Assembly: GCA_037178675.1 (NCBI GenBank) | Contig: JAYMGJ010000276.1 | Span: 1-35,168 of the forward strand | DNA: 35,168 nucleotides | DNA from: Scleroderma bovista | Taxonomy: Eukaryota > Basidiomycota > Agaricomycetes > Boletales > Sclerodermataceae | Direction of reading: 5' to 3' | In this document: positions 1 through 9,703 of the stretch, piece after piece | Layout: each line of letters begins with the position of its first letter | How positions within the stretch are numbered: position 1 is the stretch's first letter | Notes under the pieces: model-generated | Seen by the model: the letters and a program-made list of their open reading frames with translations, nothing else | What the model was told of the DNA's origin: nothing | Databases searched by the model: none | Program-made: the position numbers and the translations under genes

Positions 1-1
1 G

Positions 2-1657
2 GTGCAGCTCATGACTAGACTGACCTTGGCATATCTGGAGCACCACCCTGATGACCCTTGGCCTACTGACCGCATTATTCAACATGCATCCTTCTTGTTG
101 GCAGGAGTGCCAATGGCCACCCCCAGAGCGGTAACCGCTTCTCCGGAGCTGCAACCCGCAGGTGTGCCAGTGCCTACTGCTATCAAGAGGGAGTATTATA
201 GTGCAGGACCATTGCACGGCTTCACTCCCGCATCCCTTCCGCAAGCTCCTAGGGCTTATGCGCCCATCCCTATGGGTCTCGCACCTGCACCCACGATAAG
301 CGCGCACAGGCATGTACCCTATGTGCCGCTGGTAAGGTCCTTTTCCCCTCAACGAGACGAGCCTTGCTATTTTTGCGGTGTCTCTGATGGCCATCGAGTG
401 GACTCTTGCATAAACTGCGATGAGTATGTTCGGGCTGGAAAGTGCCAGCGCAGAGATGGTCAGATAGTGTTAGCGGATGGAGCGGAGATCCCTAGGGGAG
501 CCTCTGGGCAAACAGTGCAGGAGCGCATTGATAGTTGGTGCGCCATGCGTGCGAGCATGACTGCTTCCCTCGTGCAGGAGAGGCCTCCGGTTCAGGAGAG
601 CACTCATAGCGAGCACTTTGGGCATGCAGCCCCACTGAGAGACTCTGATGCGATGTTTTTAGGTCTCGATGCGGAGGAAGATAGTGAGGATCTTGATGAG
701 GAGGATAGAGAAGCACTTGCTCGCGCCTATGCCCGGGTAGAGGAAGTCCGCAGAGCTATGAGGCTAAAGCAGTGGTGCCCCAAAGGTCCGGAGGGCTCTG
801 CCCCTCGTATATGTGTCCCTGAGACTGCACGTCTCGAGTGCGTAACCAGAGAGCGGTTAGCGCCAGTCCAAGCGCCCATTGAGTGCTCTGCGGTATGTAG
901 CTCTCCCGGATCTCTACCTTGTGCCCCGATTTCGAGTGCACGCCCTATGCGCATCCCGGATACCTTCCCCGAGCCCTCTCAGAGCCCTACTCTTTCTGTG
1001 AGGGCCCCGCTTTTTGTTGCCGGGGTACGCAACCCACTCCCCTGCTTCTCGGGTTCGGACATGCGGATATGCGAGCCAGTGGCTAGAACGCCCATCCCTG
1101 TGCACCCTGCTGTGCCTCCGGGGCTTGGACTCGAGCACTTATGTGCTACTGACCCTCCTGTTTGCGCATTAGGTGTACAAGCTATTCCCGAGCAACCAGA
1201 AGTGCTCAATCTGGGGCCATCGCTCCCCTTTACAGAGACAGACGATAGCGATGAGATGCTAGCTGAGGAGCTCGTTACGCACCCAGCTCAGGAGCAACGT
1301 GAGCGCGCGGAGGGGAGGGAAGGCACCCAAAACGTGTTGGACCCGATCCCTGAAGTGCTTGTATTTGCGCACAACCCGTGCGATGTCAAGAAGAGTCGAG
1401 ATGCGATTTCGGTGTATAGTGACTCAGAGGAGAGTGTCGAACATGCGCTTGAGAGTGCTTATATGTTCAACAGGTTTGATGGTATTGTATCCGCGACACG
1501 AGAGGCCGCTTCCTATTTCTCTTCCGATTATTCGTGCACTCCTGCGCACCTTGTGCCAATCCAGCTGACTGACCCTTCCGCAACAGATACCGCGCATCTG
1601 CGGGGTGAGCCTCCCCCTTGGCTCGGAGATCTATCCCCGGTGGCGCGTGATAATTAA
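2..1657 (+). CDS. Gag-like zinc-knuckle ORF of a Gypsy-type element (5' end outside window)
   Basis: An open frame runs from the window edge to a TAA at 1655-1657, about 551 codons; the true start lies upstream or is unknown. Near residues 122-136 is a knuckle-like Cys/His motif, CYFCG...H....C, with spacing CX2CX5HX4C. It is followed by a segment (EYVRAGKCQRRDGQIVL, then EIPRG and an ERIDSW-like stretch) that I recognise from gag proteins of agaricomycete Gypsy elements. The rest is proline-, serine- and acid-rich low-complexity sequence with no visible protease, reverse transcriptase or integrase. In the family Gag binds element RNA and builds the particle. Here no pol follows; a non-coding stretch and then a probable LTR come next, so this may be a gag-only element or one that lost pol. 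The family call is by motif only. Confidence 0.6.
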   Translation: MQLMTRLTLAYLEHHPDDPWPTDRIIQHASFLLAGVPMATPRAVTASPELQPAGVPVPTAIKREYYSAGPLHGFTPASLPQAPRAYAPIPMGLAPAPTISAHRHVPYVPLVRSFSPQRDEPCYFCGVSDGHRVDSCINCDEYVRAGKCQRRDGQIVLADGAEIPRGASGQTVQERIDSWCAMRASMTASLVQERPPVQESTHSEHFGHAAPLRDSDAMFLGLDAEEDSEDLDEEDREALARAYARVEEVRRAMRLKQWCPKGPEGSAPRICVPETARLECVTRERLAPVQAPIECSAVCSSPGSLPCAPISSARPMRIPDTFPEPSQSPTLSVRAPLFVAGVRNPLPCFSGSDMRICEPVARTPIPVHPAVPPGLGLEHLCATDPPVCALGVQAIPEQPEVLNLGPSLPFTETDDSDEMLAEELVTHPAQEQRERAEGREGTQNVLDPIPEVLVFAHNPCDVKKSRDAISVYSDSEESVEHALESAYMFNRFDGIVSATREAASYFSSDYSCTPAHLVPIQLTDPSATDTAHLRGEPPPWLGDLSPVARDN

Positions 1658-2615
1658 ATGCGCAGTGTATATGTGTCCCATTGCCCCTGGCATCCCTCTC
1701 GGACTGGTTCCTCTTTCATCGGACAACGCATTCTTTAGTTATTAACCCTACACAGACACTCTCTACTGCGCGCATTTCACATCTTAGTGTTCCCTCGGTC
1801 CCCCTTCTCGCTCTCATTTTATATCAAAGACACTCTACCTATTCTCTCTACTGCTCTGCACTCGCTTCCTATGGACAAAGTCAAAACAAAAACAAAATAA
1901 AAATAAAAAGAATAAAGTCAGTTCCTACGTTACCTGTTTGTTTCCAGTCTCTTTCCACACCTGTTTTAAGCGTGCTATGCACCCGTCTCCCACTCCTTGG
2001 TCATACTTCCGTTTTCTGCTCATACTATAGCCGCAAAAATCATTTCCGCCCTTACTGTACATGCACACTCTTGTCTCGGACATACCATACGTTAGTGCTC
2101 TCGTTTTGTTTTGTTTCTCTTATGTTTTTCGGAAGCTGTGGGTTTATTTTGGTGGATAGGTGCGAGGGTATTAAGAGAGGTAAAAGCGGAGTAGAGCGGA
2201 CAGATAGGAAAGGTAGAGTGACGAGGAGATCCATGGACCCAGGACCCGAACGAACCGGAGACCCCCACTTGCGCGATATGCAGTCCTGCCCCCCCCTTGC
2301 GATCTCATGCGCCCTTCTCATGTTTATTCCTGACTCGCATTTAGTAGCCCCGAAAGGTGCAGCCTGGAGGTGATGTCCAAGCGAGCAGCAGGCTCCCCTT
2401 CATGCGCAGTGATCGTCTGTGTAGTGTCTGGGACTGCTGGATGTGAAGGATATCATCCCCTAGGGAGCACGCTACCAGATGTGCAGAGCAACATTGCTAG
2501 GTGGAGTGGCCCTCCCTCCCATCCCTAGAAGTTTGTAGGGTGGTGTTCACTTACATGTTCGCTTCTTGAGTAGGAGCATGACCGAGGACGGTCACTTTCT
2601 AAAGACCCCGGGAGG
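1658..2615 (+). other. Non-coding tail between gag-like ORF and LTR
   Basis: I see no convincing gene here. The stretch is pyrimidine-rich and contains an A-rich run around 1877-1917 and a purine-rich run around 2170-2232. A 230-codon frame at 1681-2373 has no recognisable domain, begins at a non-ATG codon and reads as low-complexity Ser/Leu sequence, so I do not call it. The region probably is the 3' untranslated internal part of the element that carries the gag-like ORF. Confidence 0.4.
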
Positions 2616-2680
2616 TGTAGAGACACATGCGTCTCTAGGTGCACATATACCGGTCAGTATTCACCCGAACTCGCTCGTGC

Positions 2681-3850
2681 TACTCAGCACAGCCACCCGC
2701 ACCCAACCCGCACGAGAGCTCTCCAATGCGCAGCTTGGTACACCCAATGGGGTCCTGCGAAGGTCCCGCATGAGTAGCTATTCCCTATTTCTTCCTGCAA
2801 GCGTCGCGATCACTCGGAATAGCTTCGGGTCTGTTTGGACTAGTCCGCGCTACTCAGCACAGCCACCCGCACCCTACCCGCACGAGAGCTCTCCAATGCG
2901 CAGCTTGGTACACCCAATAGGGTCCTGCGAAGGTCCCGCATGAGTAGCTATTCCCTATTTCTTCCTGCGAGCGTCGCGATCACTCGGAATAGCTTCGGGT
3001 CTGTTTGGACTAGTCCGCGCTACTCAGCACAGCCACCCGCACCCTACCCGCACGAGAGCTCTCCAATGCGCAGCTTGGTACACCCGATAGGGCCCTGCGA
3101 AGGTCCCGCATGAGTAGCTATTCCCTATTTCTTCCTGCAAGCGTCGCGATCACTCGGAATAGCTTCGGGTCTGTTTGGACTAGTCCGCGCTACTCAGCAC
3201 AGCCACCCGCACCCTACCCGCACGAGAGCTCTCCAATGCGCAGCTTGGTACACCCAATAGGGTCCTGCGAAGGTCCCGCATGAGTAGCTATTCCCTATTT
3301 CTTCCTGCGAGCGTCGCGATCACTCGGAATAGCTTCGGGTCTGTTTGGACTAGTCCGCGCTCCTCAGCACAGCCACCCGCACCCTACCCGCACGAGAGCT
3401 CTCCAATGCGCAGCTTGGTACACCCGATAGGGCCCTGCGAAGGTCCCGCATGAGTAGCTATTCCCTATTTCTTCCTGCAAGCGTCGCGATCACTCGGAAT
3501 AGCTTCGGGTCTGTTTGGACTAGTCCACGCTACTCAGCACAGCCACCCGCACCCTACCCGCACGAGAGCTCTCCAATGCGCAGCTTGGTACACCCAATAG
3601 GGTCCTGCGAAGGTCCCGCATGAGTAGCTATTCCCTATCTCTTCCTGCGAGCGTCGCGATCACTTGGAATAGCTTCGGGTCTGTTTGGACTAGTCCACGC
3701 TACTCAGCACAGCCACCCGCACCCTACCCGCACGAGAGCTCTCCAATGCGCAGCTTGGTACACCTGATAGGGCCCTGCGAAGGTCCTGCATGCGTAGCTC
3801 ATCCCTATCCCTTCCTGACTGTCTCAGTCACTTGGAGTAGCATTGAGTCG
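2681..3850 (+). repeat. 170-bp tandem repeat, 7 copies, in 340-bp alternating dimers
   Basis: The marker TACTCAGCACAGCCACCCGC starts at 2681, 2851, 3021, 3191, 3361 (with TCCTCAG) , 3531 and 3701, exactly 170 bp apart each time. Copies 2, 4 and 6 read CCCAATAGGGTCC with CCTGCGAGCG, while copies 3 and 5 read CCCGATAGGGCCC with CCTGCAAGCG, so the array is built of dimers. Copy 1 is a mixed type (AATGGGGTCC with GCAAGCG). Copy 7 decays after about 3790. The unit length is not a multiple of three and the units do not form a long reading frame. Confidence 0.95.
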
Positions 3851-3860
3851 CACTACTACA

Positions 3861-4020
3861 TCGCATCGGGTCGCGCTACATTGCATCGGGTCACGCTACA
3901 TTGCATCGGGTCGCGCTACATTGCATCGGGTCGCATTGCATCGGGTCGGGTCACTCTCCCGCATAGGGTCTCGCTGCATAGGGCCGCATCGCACTGCATA
4001 GGGTCGCACTACATAGGGTT
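3861..4020 (+). repeat. 20-bp minisatellite (GCATCGGGTCGCGCTACATT type)
   Basis: Four near-perfect 20-bp units occupy about 3861-3940. They are followed by shorter degenerate units built on GCATCGGGTC and GCATAGGGTC up to about 4019. The array directly follows the decaying last copy of the 170-bp array, inside the same proposed LTR. Confidence 0.85.
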
Positions 4021-4617
4021 TGCTCTCCACTTCTCTTCCTGTCACTTTAGCTTCTGCCTTTGTGTCCCTCAGCCTTTCCCCTCGCTTTAGCATCCCTGAC
4101 AGCTGTCATTATGTTAGTATTACGTTCCCTCTTAGCGCTGTCATCCTCTCTCCTTCTCTTCGGGTCGCTTGTACCCTTCCCCTTAGATTAGGCTTCAGTA
4201 TATAGCCCTAGTCCTCACAAAAATAAGAAGTTTTCTTTTCCACCCCCATCTGAGTGTCTAAGTGCGAGTTCTGTCGTTTCCGGTGTTTCTCTGTCGTTTC
4301 TCTCGTGTCCTGCCGCTCTCTCTTTGCTTTCTGACGACCCTAGACGACCCTATTCGGTGCTCCGACAATTTCCGGTGGATCCCACTATTCCCAGCTCTCC
4401 CTAGCACGTGTCTACACACACTAGGCAACCTCCCTACTCCCTAGTCGCGCACTCCCTGCGCATTTTCGCTGCGCTCCTCACCCCTACTCTGCTCTCTCTC
4501 GACTCCCAGAACCTCCGAGTGCGCTCCTGCGCTCTATTCTCCTTAGCTCCCCTAGTCAAGCCAGACCAGGTCTCCTTGGGCGGACACCCATTTTCGCGCC
4601 TTCAAGGGACTCACCCC

Positions 4618-6306
4618 CTACACCGCATACCTGAGTGGGTAGTCTTGTGAAGGGGGGTAGGCTTGGACAAGATGAGAGGGCATGACAATGCAATCATTGA
4701 ACGCGGAGAGGTGCTGGATACGAAATTTGCGCCATGTTTGGAAAGACAAAGAAGTCCAAAATATAAGCTGTGACTCGTTGATGGAGGGGAGGGTAAGGGC
4801 AGACTGCTGGACGTATGATTCGTAGAGCAAGGGGAATTCCGAGAGCTTGTATACAGAAGAAAGCTCATCGATTTTATGAGATGCGTCTGGTTTGAGCGTC
4901 AGATTGAAGGCAGTCCACAAATCTTCACGCAGAATTCCCTTCACGAAATGATTGCGAATGGGACGTGGTCCCATGAATCGCGCTTGCTCATCAGGGAGAA
5001 CTTCTTTGATCCAAGACAGAGTGGGGTCAATATATGGTGTTTGTGATTCTTCGAGCTCCGTGAGGGGATTGATCAGTGAAATGTCGCGCGAGCGCAGCAG
5101 CGCGTAAAGGTCAAACAGGCGCATTCTCTCCTCACGGTCAAGGATACGGACAATCTGTTCAGTGAAGTCATGATTTTGAGACATCTGTTCAAAGGTATGT
5201 TTGCAGTGAGTGCCGAGTAACTGTTCAATAACATCAGCAGTATACTGCATCAGGGAGCCCATGTTTTGAACCGCGGTCGGAAAGCTTTGGAAGAGTTCGA
5301 GTTTTGGTATATTGAAATCTGACTTCACACCTGTCTTTGTTCTCCGGGCTTCAGCTTCTGAGGTAAAATGCTTGAGGGAATGGAATTCCTGCAATGCGTG
5401 TGACATGCTTTGAATCGAGCCTTCAGTTTGGACAGGGTTCTGCGAGATATAAATGAATTCGATGAGGGCTTGAACAGCTTTCACAAATCCATCGGGTGCT
5501 GCACCAGCAATCACCGCAACGATCATGCGTTGGATATCACGATGTTCTCTCCCAGTCATTTGTTGGACGTGGGAAACACTGGATGTGAAATGGCGTACAC
5601 CGACGCACTTGTGCATCGACTTGTACCGTGCATCGAGTTCCCTGGATCCGATAACTTCCTTGCACCACTTAAGGATGTGGTCAAAAAAGAATTTATGGAG
5701 GGTGTGAAGTAGCTCGGGGACAAGGAAAATAGAGGGATCAGAAAAGAACCAGTTTCGCCAGAAGGGCAAGTGGACACCTAGGAGGCCCCATTCTTTACAT
5801 TTCTTCTGAAACGCGTTCACATCCCATGGATCAACTTCCTTACTGATCTCGAACAGCTGTTCGAGTATATATCTTGCATCTTGAGGGGGATGAAGCAAGC
5901 CGTCACCGAACTGATGGACCCTTGCGAGAGTGATTGGGGAGGAGCTCTGAGAAACACCTGAAATCATTTGTTGTTCGGGAAGGTCCGCGGTGTAGGTGAC
6001 GAGAGGCGTAAAACAGTAACGAAGGTCTCCGAGGGGATCAGGTGTATACACGCCTGTACGAGCAGCGATCTTGAGGTTAGCACATACGATATCCATGCAC
6101 TTATGCCATACTCTGGCTTGCAAAATGGTTTGATAATCGGGGTGAACCTCAAATTTCAGAATTGGCATGAATGCCGCAAGGTTCCAGGCGTGGGACATAG
6201 CTTTCATGCGTACATCGGATTGAATGTTGCCTGTGGTTAGGAATAGCGGATGCATTGCTAGGTTTCCAGTATGGCTAGTGACTAACGTTTTGTCGGATGT
6301 GGCCAT
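4618..6306 (-). pseudogene. Plavaka-type transposase, C-terminal fragment (copy 1)
   Basis: An uninterrupted 562-codon minus-strand frame. It begins at an SDKT motif (residues 4-7) followed by HPLFLTTGNI, then DPLGDLRYCFTPL, SDPSIFLVPELLHTLHKFFFDH, the diagnostic TGREHRDIQR segment, FNIPKLELFQSF and ILDREERMRLFDL. I recognise this order from the central and C-terminal half of basidiomycete Plavaka transposases (KDZ superfamily; the C-terminal part resembles what Pfam calls DUF6830). The N-terminal zinc-finger and linker part is missing. The apparent ATG at 6306 lies two bases from the start of an LTR, so it is a junction artefact. The last codons run into the left LTR at 4622. The gene is thus truncated at both ends by retrotransposon insertions or rearrangements. 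It would have encoded a cut-and-paste DNA transposase; this copy cannot. Confidence 0.8.
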
Positions 6307-6307
6307 G

Positions 6308-7563
6308 TGTCATATCCATACTTTTCCAGTCGCAACTCCGGTCTAACCATGGTCTGCCTGACCTCTCCTTAGGCATAGATGCAACTCCAGATCTAGTCCG
6401 GCCATCTCCAGCCCTATAGCTGCACTCCAGCTCAACTCCGGTCACTACGTCCGTCTCTGCCTCAGGACTAACCCCTGTCTTCCTACAGACAGATCCGCAG
6501 TCTAACTCCTCCATGTCGGACCTGTACCTACCACTAGTCGCTACTCCGGTTTCAGTCCGGCCACTCCCTTAGCCTTGTCTGCGACGTAGCCCAACTCCAG
6601 CTGGTACATCCAACTCCGGCTCAGGTCTGCTCCTGCTCCTGCTCCACTTCCTCTGTCAGGTCCACCAAAGGCTTAGGACATTTCCATGTCCAACTCCGGA
6701 CCTTCCTCCGGCTACTCCGCCCTTCCTCCACCTGTGCACTCCCTCCACTCTTGCACTTCCTCCGGTCCCACTTCCTCCAGTCCCACTTCCTCCGGTCCTG
6801 GACATCGCTCCGGACTTAACATTAGTTAAGTCCACCTCTGACCCTTACCTGTCCTCTTCCGACCTAGTTCCCTTGTCCCTGCTTTTCCTCCGTCATCCCT
6901 GTAACTCTAGTTCCCCGTGTCTGCTTCCGCTCCGGTTTATTTTCCTGTCCCTGCTTTATTTTCTTGTACCTGGTTTATTTTCCTGTCTGCTTCTGCTCCA
7001 TCCCTTGTCTCGACATTAAGGTGTTTACTTGTCACCGTATATACTCACCTTAGTTTCATTACTATATAAACTACTGTACTCCGGCCTAGTAGTCCTTAGA
7101 TCAAATCTCGACTAAGATACTCCCCACTCTGTACTACCCATTATGCTCTCCTAATCCATCTGTTCATCTGAACTCCTGAACTCCGGCCAACTCCGGCCTC
7201 CGTCCTATCTCGTCCCCTTGGTCCTATGTCCGATCCTAGCAAGTCTCCTACTTGCACGAGGGCAAAAGCCACCTCTATCCCAGACTCGACGCTAGACCTC
7301 TCAGGACTTATCCCACCTCTGGGATGTCCTTCGCTCCAGACAAGCTGCGCTCAACTCCGGACCACTTTCCCGCGGTCCGGACTTACTCCGCAAAAACCCG
7401 GACTTACTCCCTGTGCTTCTCTAGTGCCCGGACTTCGTTCGTTTGACCTGGACTTGACTCTCCGCACTAACTAGCACCTACTAGTGTCTGGACTTACCTC
7501 CTCATTAGTTCCCTGCACCTCTGGACCTCCTAGTAAGATCGTTGAGGAGAACCGGTCTTGACA
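6308..7563 (+). mobile_element. LTR of a Gypsy-type element, apparently solo
   Basis: The stretch starts TGTCA (6308) and ends TGACA (7559-7563). It is rich in CTCCGG and CCGGAC motifs, carries a TATATAAA box at 7063-7070, and shares the 18-mer TGTTTACTTGTCACCGTA (7022-7039) with the LTRs of the complete chromovirus at 12767-20651. Its last 147 bp recur, nearly identical and inverted, at 35021-35168, which independently supports the 3' boundary. No internal region is attached. The flanks (CCATG and GCACT) are not a target-site duplication, so it may have arisen by recombination between two insertions or accompanied a deletion of the transposase N-terminus. Confidence 0.7.
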
Positions 7564-8068
7564 GCACTCTGTGAAGCCCTGTATTAGTGGGAACCTTTCT
7601 GTGGGCTCTGTGACTCTGTACAAGTTTGTGTGGCACTGTATAGGGAAGGGCTGGTTTGCTGATGTCCCAGTAGAGTGCCCGAAACAGATCTGCCAAGTCC
7701 TTCAGCAGCTGATGGAGCAATGGCTGATTGAGACGACCCTAGGCAAAACACCAAGGACCCAACCACACGCTAAGACTCTGAGAGGATAGGATGCAAGTAT
7801 CTAGAGCAAAGACCCAAGATGAGCTCAAATGGGGAGCCTCTGGGTGCTGGATTGCACGGTATATATACTACTATACACGAGGGCTATGTGAGGCTATCCA
7901 TGAGGCTACGTGCAGGCAGAAGGCTATGTAATGATATCACTGTGGAGCTAAGGCTATGCGTAATGATGCCAAGGGTGGCAGCGTGTACAGCACAAGGTAC
8001 AGGTCTAGACCAGGTAGATAAGATAGAGGCTGTACACTAAGATAAGATAAACGCTATCTAATCATAGA
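7564..8068. other. Spacer without a recognisable gene
   Basis: No family is recognised in this stretch. It contains a short frame (7571-7789, +) without homology I can name. Around 7870-7960 the motif GGCTATG(T/C) recurs, and AGATAAGATA repeats and a small inverted repeat (ATCTAAT/ATTAGAT) occur at about 8018-8085. It probably is the 3' flank of the FunK1 gene fragment that follows on the minus strand. Confidence 0.4.
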
Positions 8069-9349
8069 TTAGATAAGATAAAAAGTCGGGCTGTAACACT
8101 GATTAGGGAAGAGGATGGGCTCCTTGTTGCTGGTGCAGTCGGTGGCGGGATCATCAAGGTCAGGGTCATTTGATGGGAGGCTGGGAGATATTAGGCCATC
8201 AGATAAAGTAGCGGAAGTGTCATTGGACATAGTGACATTGATGTTGTGTAATGTTGGGGTATGCGGCAGGGAGTCAGAAGCCCCCTTGAATACGATCTGC
8301 GACAGAAGTACACTGTGCTTCTCTTGCCCTCCTAACTCAAAAGTTTGCCAAATGAACTCGCTGCACGCCTCGATGGATAGCGATGATTGACAATACATGA
8401 GGACTGTCCATAGTAAGACCCAAAATGAAGACTCCAGATTGTCCCAAAATGTATGCGCTGCGCCCTTGTTCTTGACGAGGCATGCAGACATGAATTGCCA
8501 GGTACCCTGCCAGAGATTGTCAGCAGCAGCCACGGAAAGAAAGTACCACGTACTGTGCACATAACCTGGCGAGGGGTGACTACTCAGATGGGCTTCGCCA
8601 TGTCCCAGTCAATCAGGAGACCACGGCCTTCAAAAATTATGATGTTACCGGGACTAAGGTCCCAATGAAGGAACCCCACTTTATGTGCACCATTATGAGC
8701 TAAGAATTGGCAGCACTGTGTCATCCATTTTGGTTATATTATCCATGGATTGACTCACCGACGACTGCATCATGTACTGCTTGCACCAGCTCACGAGTGC
8801 AAGAGAAGTTAGACAGGCTTTTTCCTACAATGTTTAGGAGATGCCGGGAATGGATATGAGCAATGATTACTGGTCATCATCGTTGACAAGCCCAGTCAGC
8901 CATGGAGAATCGAGATGTTTGCGTGCGTTGCTCAGGCAAAGAGATCACGTCACCGTACGCCAGACACACAGGTACATGGGGAACATTTTGAGCGTTGAGT
9001 TCTGCATAAATCTGACCTTCAGGGAGGATGTCATCAGCCTCGATGTGCCACAAGTCTTTAAAAAAATGATGTGGTCCCCTACAAGGTCATATGCAGAGGA
9101 TGTGTGAGTCCTGTGACAAGCAGGAGTGGTAGGCGAGGCATCACAGTGGGGAAAAATAATTGTCGTTGGGCTTCCTCTGCCTCCTGGGATACTAGTCTTG
9201 AACATGGCGATGTCTGAAGACAACTTCAGTTTGCCCCTTGCAAGGGCAGCTTTGTCCACAGGAGCAATGTCACGCACCAAACAGGTTTGGTACAGTGAAC
9301 ATGGAAGATAACGCCTATATCGAATGTTCCTTATGCAAAGGATAAGCAC
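8069..9349 (-). pseudogene. FunK1-type fungal protein kinase, catalytic part (broken)
   Basis: Minus-strand pieces read in family order: FKTSIPGGRGSPTTIIFP, AYDLVGDHIIFLK, then after a one-base frame change KDLWHIEADDILPEGQIYAE and NAQNVPHVPVCLAYGDVISL, then HWDLSPGNIIIF, LLIDWDMAKPI, and after a 47-nt GT-AG intron (8507-8553) GTWQFMSACLVKNKG and NLESSFWVLLWTVLMY. These match the FunK1 kinases expanded in Agaricomycetes. The lesions are a frameshift near 9055, the catalytic-loop Arg changed to Trp (HWD, 8659-8667) and an in-frame TGA at 8584-8586 just after the DWD (DFG-equivalent) motif. The N-terminal part of the same gene appears to lie at 11130-12291, separated by inserted elements. The gene is almost certainly inactive. 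Confidence 0.8.
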
Positions 9350-9703
9350 GACGGACCCTCATCGTAGCCATCTATCGCACAGGAAGACTATCCTGATGCG
9401 AGAGATGAATGCCAATGCAGACAGTCATCTATCGCATGAGAACCACCAAGAAGCAGAAGAAACTGAAGGAATAACGTCAATTGTGGTATGAGAAAGGAAT
9501 GCACACATCTGCAGTCCAACTCCCATACCAGAACAATCAAAGAAGCTGAAGAATTGATGGAGAAATGAAGGAGAAAGAGAAGAAATGATTTTTAGCGCCC
9601 AAATGTCATTTTTAGGTGCCCAGTGCTGGCATTCCGATATTTTGAATAGCTCTGTCGTTTCTGAAGCTATCAGGCATGTGACTATACCGTCAGAGAGCCT
9701 AGA
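9350..9703. other. Uncertain stretch between FunK1 body and unknown ORF
   Basis: I see no clear gene. The sequence is A/G-rich around 9450-9590 on the plus strand. It could be decayed FunK1 sequence (the middle of the gene, about 200 residues, is not recognisable anywhere) or the left part of an inserted element whose LTR lies at 10535-11124. Confidence 0.3.

Larger units (their letters stand above)
2616..4622 (+). mobile_element. Probable long LTR (about 2.0 kb) of the gag-like element
   Basis: The proposed ends form a short inverted repeat, TGTAG at 2616-2620 and CTACA at 4618-4622, in the TG...CA form of LTRs. The right end is the stronger one. Protein homology of the neighbouring Plavaka transposase stops exactly there, in the RYAV codons, and its apparent stop codon is supplied by the LTR terminus. 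A TATA-like TATATAG is at 4199-4205. The left end is less certain; TGATG at 2371 is another possible start and the polypurine tract is weak. The LTR contains the 170-bp tandem array and the 20-bp minisatellite listed separately. The 5' partner LTR would lie left of the window. Confidence 0.45.

Noticed and set aside
1681..2373. 230-codon plus-strand frame after the gag-like ORF
   Set aside because: It starts at a non-ATG codon, is low complexity and has no domain; probably chance in a pyrimidine-rich untranslated region.
2681..3850. CRISPR-like array
   Set aside because: The 170-bp units are contiguous tandem copies without unique spacers, in a eukaryotic retroelement.
2566..4090. Frames inside the 170-bp repeats
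   Set aside because: The unit length is not a multiple of three, so the frames are fragments repeated by the array, not a repeat protein.
4618..4868. Short minus-strand frame overlapping the transposase end
   Set aside because: It is out of frame with the transposase, which has clear family motifs.
6300..6306. ATG at 6306 as the genuine transposase start
   Set aside because: The frame begins at an internal SDKT motif and the ATG sits next to the LTR border; the N-terminal half is missing.
8018..8090. Possible structured RNA from AGATAAGATA repeats and an inverted repeat
   Set aside because: The stem is only seven base pairs and no RNA family is recognised.
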